Positions 61,601 through 64,000 of a DNA stretch of 64,000 nucleotides are shown here, piece by piece. How positions within the stretch are numbered: position 1 is the stretch's first letter; every line of letters starts with the position of its first letter. Position numbers and translations under genes: made by a program. The stretch covers positions 19,016,372 to 19,080,371 of the forward strand of contig NW_027248277.1 of assembly GCF_041260155.1 (NCBI RefSeq), written 5' to 3'. Under the pieces are notes generated by a model. The model searched no databases and had not been told where the DNA came from. It worked only from the letters and a program-made list of their open reading frames with translations. This stretch comes from Ptychodera flava (taxonomy: Eukaryota; Hemichordata; Enteropneusta; Ptychoderidae).

Positions 61601-62675
61601 AATAGCAGTCTGTTTATTGGCTGAGAAAATCCCAGTACATTGAAATTGGTTGGTAAGGGATTACTATGCATCTGAATTCACCTGTCAAAATGAACACATT
61701 TTAGCTGTGTACAGTGCATACTCTCTTTCTCCTTCATATTGACAGCAAAACAAGATGAACATATCCAATGTCTCTAAATATTTAGATTGAATCGAACTTC
61801 ACAATATATCATATGGTTTCTTATTAACAGAAGATGGGTGTACACGAAGGATCTATCAAAGTTTTTGAAAATCTTCAGATGTTTGCTGACCATATGAACA
61901 GCCTTATGCAGATAGAAGATATAGATGTTTACCTGAAATACGAAAACATAGGTAAAATATTGTTAAATAATTTTTTAATGTAGTTTACATTTTATTAAGC
62001 TTCTTACATAAATTGGTAAACAGATAATTCTTTCTTGATGTGTTTAATTTTGTTTCTCTATGTTACCATCTCATGGATCAGTGTGTACTCTACGATGTAC
62101 ATTTATTTAACTTTTCTACGCAAAGAAAGTTCAGACCAGCATTTTAAATCTTTAAAAATGTAATAAATAGGGACTTTTATACTTCAAGTAATTAATCAGA
62201 TAAAAGTAGGTCACCGCACAGACAAAGTGCTTTTCAAAATCTAAACGATGGTATTGACGTTGAACAGTGAATACAACCTATTCATTTATTATGTATGTAG
62301 TTGAGCATTGATTTGTCTATTTAATCATGTTGCCACGCATGACCGACCACTGCGCAGTGATAATGATGATAATGTACGTAAACATGACTGACTTACATGC
62401 AAATTGCATCTTTTCTGTGGAATACAGGGTGCTGTGTAACACTCCCATCGTTCTCTATGTAAATGTTACCGACTCATTCTTAAAATGTTCGATGACCTAA
62501 AATCTCGCAATTTTTTTTAGAATACCAGGCTTTCATACCAAAACCACAGATTTAATGATGGAGTCGCTGGTGGCAAATGCGGCCCAAGGTCGATCGAGAA
62601 GAAATATCGAAGAATCAAGTGAAATGTTGAGAACCAAGTTAACATTGACTTCCAGTAAACAATGGAACAGTGACG
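26074..62675 (+). CDS. aGPCR gene 2, 5' part: pentraxin/lectin/HYR/EGF/HormR/GAIN ectodomain
   Basis: Paralogue of gene 1, represented by its front half over 36.6 kb. Order: signal peptide, pentraxin (225 residues), fucolectin-like F5/8C over two exons, three HYR modules, weak sushi module, calcium-binding EGF, HormR over two exons, and four GAIN exons. Module exons up to the HormR domain are mostly phase 1 on both sides, typical of extracellular domain shuffling. The remaining GAIN, GPS and 7TM exons should lie right of the window and resemble gene 1. The domains suggest a surface receptor binding glycans or matrix and signalling through the helices; that function is inference. One junction (EGF to HormR) does not fit in phase. 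No transcript support. Confidence 0.85.
26168..28210 (+). other. Gene 2 intron 1, first part
   Basis: No supported exon. A 163-codon open frame at 26,579-27,070 shows no family resemblance and is treated as chance. The rest is AT-rich and featureless. Confidence 0.5.
28211..33189. mobile_element. Inverted-repeat DNA element hosting a nested insertion
   Basis: AAAGGGCCTATGACATG at 28,211-28,227 is matched by its exact inverse at 33,173-33,189. Flanking bases are TTT on the left and TATA on the right, so no target duplication is certain. About 2.2 kb belongs to this element once the insert at 28,524-31,300 is removed. Short open frames inside show no recognisable transposase, so it looks non-autonomous. 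Confidence 0.55.
28524..31300. mobile_element. Self-nested element with repeat-array termini and 5-bp target duplication
   Basis: The whole block is flanked by CGCCC (28,519-28,523 and 31,301-31,305). Left end TGTAGCCTCCATAAATGTAA; right end closes ATGGAGGTTACA, its inverse. The terminal arms (about 170-220 bp) are arrays of a short motif, CCAYAAATGTAATAA. Inside are two further full copies, 28,766-29,950 (1,185 bp) and 30,106-31,300 (1,195 bp), each starting TGTAACCTCC and ending GGAGGTTACA. They are separated by 155 bases of internal sequence. The TGT...ACA ends with a 5-bp duplication recall integrase-type (Ginger-like) DNA transposons, but no transposase is present, so the class is uncertain. 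Confidence 0.8.
33190..33654 (+). other. End of gene 2 intron 1
   Basis: No feature seen other than the acceptor of the pentraxin exon. Confidence 0.5.
33655..34329 (+). CDS. Gene 2 exon: pentraxin domain
   Basis: One 675-base exon, phase 1 on both sides (acceptor TTCTTACAG, donor GTAAGT), holds a whole pentraxin lectin domain. The paired cysteines are in SVCLWVRIKN and KFWCFTCNLN. The calcium-site region is well kept: LILGQDQDKVGGKFD then QAFQGDMTEFNLWD, close to the classic GQ-x-QD-x-x-GG-x-F and F-x-G-x-x-x-x-x-N-x-W patterns. The family signature H-x-C-x-S/T-W is altered (WCFTCNLN: the His is Trp and the Trp is Asn). Pentraxin domains bind phosphorylated or carbohydrate ligands through calcium; here it would be the outermost domain of the receptor. 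Confidence 0.92.
34574..34659. repeat. (TA)n microsatellite
   Basis: Pure TA dinucleotides with one AT-phase slip, about 250 bases after the pentraxin exon. Confidence 0.95.
34898..35045. repeat. Left copy of a direct repeat of about 150 bp
   Basis: Begins CACTTGTGGTGTTGTTTGTA and includes TTCAGTATCATGGCACCGAG. The partner is at 35,822-35,975. The pair frames the inverted-repeat element at 35,043-35,650 and about 170 bases beyond it. Confidence 0.8.
35043..35650. mobile_element. Non-autonomous inverted-repeat element (GACGGGCAGT family)
   Basis: Left end CCTAGTAATTACTGCCCGTC; right end is the inverse (GACGGGCAGTAATTAGTAGG) with two mismatches over 30 bases. The unit TGCCCGTC is doubled at each end. 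A second inverted pair lies inside (about 35,143-35,166 and 35,507-35,534). No transposase and no clear target duplication seen. Confidence 0.75.
35822..35975. repeat. Right copy of the direct repeat of about 150 bp
   Basis: A near-identical partner of 34,898-35,045 with a few substitutions and a short deletion in the GTGATAGACAGG stretch. Confidence 0.8.
36426..36622 (-). CDS. Candidate minus-strand exon of unknown function
   Basis: A frame from 36,622 reads MFKRVALPSSFVDVWHAQRA and ends near a strong minus-strand donor (CGAC|GTAAGT at about 36,426). Local GC content is higher than the surrounding intron, as in coding or transposon sequence. No family recognised. It could be the first exon of a gene or transposon inside the gene 2 intron, or chance. 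Confidence 0.2.
37964..38045. repeat. Hairpin of about 35-bp arms
   Basis: The arm starting GGAACTATGTCCCTCGAGGC (37,964-37,998) pairs with 38,011-38,045 across a 12-base loop, with a handful of mismatches. It may be a small foldback element. Confidence 0.75.
40894..41106 (+). CDS. Gene 2 exon: fucolectin-like F5/8C domain, first half
   Basis: Phase 1 on both sides. It opens FKNVALSKEKVRVQG, contains LDVLVDGDRMTC and SWTVKVDLGAIYATRNITVI. These correspond to the family blocks NVALGKPA, A-V-D-G-x-x-x-x-C and W-x-VDLG-x-x-Y-x-x-x-x-V. The domain is a jelly-roll lectin that in relatives binds fucose or membranes. It continues in the next exon. Confidence 0.85.
41223..41423 (+). CDS. Gene 2 exon: fucolectin-like F5/8C domain, second half
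   Basis: Phase 1 on both sides, only 116 bases after the first half. It contains KMKVSLVHQGAKRSCG and ends GRHVVIRVENENLAPLCDIL then VCAG, matching the family end GRYV-x-I-x-L-x-x-x-x-x-L-x-L-C-E-V-x-V. An acidic run of six Asp sits in the loop before the last strand. Confidence 0.85.
42597..42827 (+). CDS. Gene 2 exon: HYR module 1
   Basis: A phase 1 module of 76 codons. The end HFQIGKYVVNCWPDYSS then KYNCSFNVIIK fits the HYR pattern G-x-Y-x-V-x-C-x-A-x-D, then C-x-F-x-V-x-V. The first half (EHEGDCKQYSDLENTTSPG) is diverged. HYR is an immunoglobulin-like adhesion fold. Confidence 0.78.
43070..43400 (+). repeat. Duplicated intron segment, copy 1
   Basis: Shares ordered blocks with 44,255-44,745: GAATGGTT-K-AAAGAT, CATACTACYTTAAATACA, TCGTTGTTTTCTATRTTTAT and a TAGCA-ATTTGCCA block. 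It shows that HYR exon and intron were duplicated together. Confidence 0.7.
43395..43475 (+). mobile_element. SINE fragment (tRNA-like)
   Basis: CGCTAGGTGACCCGGTGCCG followed by GAGTTCGAATCCGAT matches the reverse complement of the middle of the SINE at 22,283-22,398, including the B box. It lies within a duplicated intron segment and is absent from the other copy near 44,735. Confidence 0.6.
43814..44059 (+). CDS. Gene 2 exon: HYR module 2
   Basis: A 246-base phase 1 module: DVESPNITSPCCSKEV, NVFWEEPAGKDNSG, then GTTEVTYAFTDPSANSVSCS. All HYR landmarks are present (P-x-I-x-x-C, W-x-x-P-x-x-x-D-N-S-G, G-x-T-x-V-x-Y-x-x-x-D-x-x-x-N). It is almost the same as module 3, so the exon was duplicated recently. 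Confidence 0.9.
44255..44745 (+). repeat. Duplicated intron segment, copy 2
   Basis: Partner of 43,070-43,400. It includes an ATT microsatellite (44,679-44,729) that copy 1 lacks. Confidence 0.7.
44679..44729. repeat. (ATT)n microsatellite
   Basis: ATT triplets with a short interruption. Confidence 0.9.
44780..45210. repeat. 143-bp tandem repeat with X-box palindromes, three copies
   Basis: Three degenerate units carry GTTGCCATGGAAAC (44,823-44,836), GTTACTATGGCAAC (44,966-44,979) and GTTACCATGGAAAC (45,109-45,122), exactly 143 bases apart. Each fits the RFX-factor X-box consensus. The remainder of the unit (a CATTAAAATRAGT block and a GACC-x-A block) is conserved more weakly. Confidence 0.7.
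45660..46275. repeat. About 149-bp tandem repeat, four copies
   Basis: Units contain AACAAAATGGCC then GGCCATATTGG and TACCAACTTTGAATAAA, repeating near 45,690, 45,840, 45,990 and 46,138. It abuts the 3' break of the minus-strand LINE. Confidence 0.85.
46276..47768 (-). mobile_element. LINE reverse-transcriptase part (CR1/L2-like), broken
   Basis: Minus-strand non-LTR retrotransposon. Reading downward: ILDLSAAFNTLGHRILLTRL near 47,060, VPQGSVLRPILFTLY near 46,850, LYADDSGIYTV with the catalytic YADD near 46,765, and YQLQKLQSVQNAAARLV at 46,320-46,270. Several stops and frame changes interrupt it (for example one after DCLDSHKI near 46,577). Its 3' end passes into the 149-bp tandem repeat, so the tail is missing. 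Its 5' portion continues at 53,804 beyond the inserted BEL element. Confidence 0.85.
47769..48018 (+). repeat. BEL/Pao 5' LTR
   Basis: A 250-bp direct repeat of 53,550-53,799, with a polyadenylation-like AATAAA near 47,945. Confidence 0.95.
48064..49320 (+). pseudogene. BEL/Pao gag-like region (DUF1759 type), broken
   Basis: Starts MATGREGAPKLQNEG with the helical N-terminal region at 48,064-48,500. It changes frame near 48,500, continues as the DUF1759-type capsid region (QKYRYLKAQLCEEALKSIEG), and changes frame again near 48,770. In-frame stops fall at about 48,968 and 49,202. Two zinc-binding knuckles follow: CALCNGNHYPNNC (near 49,110-49,150) and CFNCLGNH then CRKCGTKHHTSIC (49,205-49,300). 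These package RNA in active elements. Confidence 0.85.
49373..49806 (+). pseudogene. BEL/Pao aspartic protease region, broken
   Basis: The active-site block reads ILFDEGATRSFVTKDLA. Retroelement proteases have D-S/T-G, so the Glu in the middle is unusual and suggests loss of activity. A TGA at about 49,625 interrupts the domain. The end ILIGADFYWNLL matches the family's conserved IG-x-D-x-x-x-L. Confidence 0.8.
49910..51480 (+). pseudogene. BEL/Pao reverse transcriptase and RNase H, broken
   Basis: Begins with the Pao connector (WTLETLGI), then the RT with ISSDIEKAFLHVGLD and IYVDNVLSSI, the family's YVDD-equivalent with Asn at the last position. DUF1758/A17-type motifs RVASLYDPLGYVSP follow near 50,970. 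RNase H blocks are CFADASMKGCGCATY, LPKLELMSAVIGARL and VLWLDSQIVLHWL (51,195-51,440). Frame changes or stops occur near 50,380, 50,570, 51,030-51,105 and 51,475. Confidence 0.88.
51560..53331 (+). pseudogene. BEL/Pao integrase and DUF5641, broken
   Basis: The zinc-binding end has CGGRLHNSPL (52,025) and HCITCKF (52,230). The catalytic core shows GVDFTGELYV (first Asp), MLSDNASTYHAA (second Asp) and FGGFWERLIG (Glu), the D,D-E triad. Frame changes lie near 51,900-51,990, 52,070, 52,290 and 52,660. The C-terminal part has TPSQLIVGRTI and KVGDVVLIHD, typical of DUF5641. It ends at a TGA at 53,329-53,331. Confidence 0.88.
53550..53799 (+). repeat. BEL/Pao 3' LTR
   Basis: Partner of the 5' LTR, followed by the ATGA target duplication. 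Confidence 0.95.
53804..54800 (-). mobile_element. LINE endonuclease part (CR1/L2-like), broken
   Basis: The 5' part of the minus-strand LINE split by the BEL element. Reading downward from about 54,790: NARSVNGKAG, VIETWMKDDDD, RRNRRGGGVAVLAR near 54,590, CPPKSKKKLS near 54,435, GDFNFHFNDPNPHDAANF at 54,339-54,280 and SSDHCCVHF near 54,150. These are the order and motifs of an APE-type endonuclease, with the catalytic GDFN and SDH. At least one TAG and two frame changes break it. The linker QYERKWQSNNL (near 53,810) borders the BEL insertion. Confidence 0.85.
55464..55709 (+). CDS. Gene 2 exon: HYR module 3
   Basis: The same length (246 bases), phase and splice context as module 2: SPNITSPCCNREVKLPH, NVFWEEPTANDNSG, GTTEVTYMFTDSSANNVSC, ending FNITVRG. 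The TTGTAG|ACGTGGA acceptor and AGAG|GT donor are shared with module 2. It stands right of the nested retroelements. Confidence 0.92.
56003..56167 (+). CDS. Gene 2 exon: sushi-like module
   Basis: Phase 1 on both sides, 54 codons: ACRVQLKGFHSVW, FSVSCCPGSKPD, FLRCNDGKLNGSLPVCV. Five cysteines in a sushi/CCP-like order with the usual C-x-x-G-x-x-x-x-x-x-x-x-x-x-C spacing. The conserved Trp before the last Cys is not seen, so the domain name is tentative. Confidence 0.65.
56168..58249 (+). other. Gene 2 intron between sushi and EGF exons
   Basis: Apart from the MITE at 57,651-57,810 I see no feature. Open frames at 56,408-56,668 and 56,901-57,218 lack family resemblance. Confidence 0.5.
57651..57810. 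mobile_element. MITE of 160 bp with CRE sites in its inverted repeats
   Basis: TATATAATCCCATGGAATTT on the left pairs with the inverse at the right end (GGGGATTAGATA). Each arm carries TTCTCTG followed by TGACGTCATCGTAT. The centre has a smaller hairpin (GAGCCGAAGGCTC). No coding capacity. Confidence 0.75.
58250..58404 (+). CDS. Gene 2 exon: calcium-binding EGF module
   Basis: Phase 1 entry after TATATAG. LDECSENKHDC, EYCVNTIGGFSCLCVQHY and FNGKCQ give all six cysteines, the D-x-D-E start and the Asn and aromatic residues of a calcium-binding EGF. Possible donors at 58,405 (ATG|GTAGAC) and 58,429 (ATG|GTAATA) are both phase 0 and do not join the next exon in frame. The 3' boundary is unresolved. 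Confidence 0.82.
58750..58860 (+). CDS. Gene 2 exon: HormR domain, first half
   Basis: Phase 1 entry after TTTATACAG: KSDSFCPDEVDNLGILWPAT then KAACKTDWQRCPNGTR, phase 1 exit. It matches the hormone-receptor (HRM) pattern with the GI-x-WP-x-T block and C-P-x-G-x-x-G. This domain precedes GAIN in many aGPCRs. Confidence 0.85.
60000..60094 (+). CDS. Gene 2 exon: HormR domain, second half
   Basis: Completes the Gly codon and reads LIRRECDKLGHWLAVESAYC then QSEALARVLHG, with the HormR end R-x-C-x-x-x-G-x-W-x-x-x-x-x-x-x-C. Phase 0 at GGG|GTAAGT leads into GAIN. Confidence 0.87.
60771..60956 (+). CDS. Gene 2 exon: GAIN domain, part 1
   Basis: Phase 0, 62 codons: LLADANKMIDTTVRYLSNRN, GGDLIMAADILHKLEERNPL. 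The amphipathic helices match GAIN subdomain A. Confidence 0.85.
61125..61193 (+). CDS. Gene 2 exon: GAIN domain, part 2
   Basis: 23 codons, AYLEVANVLLAADKANPWQN then IHQ. Phase 0 on both sides between CTCTCTAG and GTGAGT. The N-x-W block is common in GAIN subdomain A. Confidence 0.85.
61831..61951 (+). CDS. Gene 2 exon: GAIN domain, part 3
   Basis: 40 codons beginning KMGVHEGSIKVFENLQMFAD and ending VYLKYENI. Enters in phase 0 after ATTAACAG and leaves in phase 1 at GTAAAA. Confidence 0.8.
62529..62675 (+). CDS. Gene 2 exon: GAIN domain, part 4 (last in window)
   Basis: The acceptor is the AG of ATACCAG at 62,527-62,528. The earlier AG at 62,519-62,520 would hit stops. It reads FHTKTTDLMMESLVANAAQG, then RSRRNIEESSEMLRTKLTLT, and leaves in phase 1 at GTAAGT. 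The phase matches the gene 1 exon at 5,574. Confidence 0.75.
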
Positions 62676-64000
62676 GTAAGTTATTTTATGGAATGACAAG
62701 CTCAAAGCAGCGCCCCACAAGTTCCATAAACGCGATGAAAATTTTCAATAACAACTTTTTTGATGTCACAGTTATCGCTCATGATAATGTTTCTTAAGAT
62801 GTAATAACATGCTCTACACCTTCAGCATTGCACATCAAACAGGGCTATCAGCTGCTAAAACTGTTCTAGCTCAATCTCAGTTTTTGATCGAAACGATCGT
62901 AAGAAACATCTTGCAAACTAACGATGTCAATGACGATCGGCCATAAAATTCATCTATAGACTAACGTTCACAAGTTTTACAGTATATCAAAATGGCAAAA
63001 TATTTATCTTTTCCTGCACAAACTTAACTCAGATACCCGCACTGATGACAATATATCAGCGATCCTGCCACAACTTTCGATTTACTGTTTGTTCACAATA
63101 ATTCTTCGCAAGGATGGTCTTCATCAACGTGTTCAAATACATGTACACGACAGCTTTTTCACCACACAGATCTAGAAGTGGCCAGATATGACAATCGGAG
63201 CCAAGAGTCGCAACTGGCCACGTCTAATAATATTCATAAGTTCACTTTACCTCTCTTCTACCACATTAATGAAACCCAAAAGGTTAAATGTTGACTCCCA
63301 CATAAGATTGGTAAACGTTATCTTTTAGCTGAAAGTTTTTTCTAAATTAATTCGAAATCATTTTGACTATTAAATATGAACTTTCCTTCACCTACTAAAT
63401 AAATTTCAACGTGGGCCCACGTTACAAGCCATGAGGTTCGCATCAAGTCAGTAAATATTATGACAATCAAATTTAGCGCTACTGAAACTGAGAGCAATGG
63501 TGCCGTGAGAAATTAGAACTTCTCTCTTTTTGTTAACCCTTTCATTGGCATTGTAATTTTTTAACCCTGCAATGCGACTAAAAATGACGCAAGAATCGCT
63601 GGAAAAAAACAAACAAACATTTGTTTCATACGGATTTTCCAGACACTCGTCTGGGCGACAGAGCATTTGGTTCCCCCTGAACAGACAAACGTAGCCACGA
63701 TAGGAATTCAAATAAAGTGTTTTGTAAATTTTGCTCAGATCATAGGAGTTAAATGCAGTTACGTCACCACGGCGTCTCAACGAAATTTTGTAGTAGTGTA
63801 ACTGTTTTTGTAGTTTAGAAGTTATTTATTGGCAACAGGATGTCTAACATTAACACCTGACCAGAACATAGGCTCAGGGGTCATACAAATGCTTAGAACA
63901 GTCACTTTGACAAGCGAGGTACAAATATAGGGAAAGGTGTCCAAAACATTGGACTGGTCTATCATTTGTGGAAAAAGAGTTGAAGAGAACAGTAGAATAC
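62676..64000 (+). other. Gene 2 intron, duplicate of window start
   Basis: From 62,721 on, the sequence aligns over its whole length with positions 1-1,271 (62,721 matches 1; 64,000 matches about 1,271), with scattered substitutions and small indels. No exon seen. Confidence 0.9.

Overview
The window reads as nuclear DNA from an invertebrate animal, most likely a deuterostome of the hemichordate or amphioxus kind. It is AT-rich. Its genes are split into short exons with GT-AG introns and consistent phases, and it carries animal-type mobile elements (BEL/Pao, a CR1/L2-like LINE, a Crypton-type recombinase, hAT, tRNA-derived SINEs). The species cannot be fixed from the sequence.

Two genes, both on the + strand, belong to one family: adhesion-type G-protein-coupled receptors (aGPCR). 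Gene 1 (from before position 1 to about 14.5 kb) is cut by the left edge. What remains is the end of its GAIN domain, a degenerate GPS and a complete seven-helix membrane domain, built from 12 phase-compatible exons. Gene 2 (26.07 kb to beyond the right edge) is cut by the right edge. It gives the front half: signal peptide, pentraxin, fucolectin-like F5/8C domain over two exons, three HYR modules, a weak sushi module, a calcium-binding EGF, a hormone-receptor domain (HormR) and the first four GAIN exons. The last visible gene 2 exon ends in phase 1, and the first visible gene 1 exon can start in phase 1. The intron sequence after that gene 2 exon (62,721-64,000) is a clear copy of window positions 1-1,271. 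The two halves are therefore tandem paralogues spaced about 62.7 kb apart, and together they show the plan of one receptor: lectin/adhesion ectodomain, HormR, GAIN/GPS, 7TM.

Between the genes (14.5-26.0 kb) lie a 14-copy 46-bp minisatellite, about 4 kb with nothing recognisable, and a 2.4-2.7 kb segment present two and a half times in tandem. The third, partial copy ends just before the gene 2 first exon.

The introns hold most of the mobile DNA. Gene 1 has an hAT-type MITE with a perfect 8-bp target duplication, and a broken Crypton/KIAA1958-like tyrosine recombinase next to a 194-bp foldback. Gene 2 has a self-nested terminal-repeat element (28.5-31.3 kb) lying inside another inverted-repeat element, two non-autonomous inverted-repeat elements, SINE fragments, and a degraded BEL/Pao retrotransposon (47,769-53,799) inserted into an older minus-strand LINE between two HYR exons.

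All exon boundaries come from reading splice sites and phases by eye, without transcript support. Domain names rest on recognised sequence patterns.
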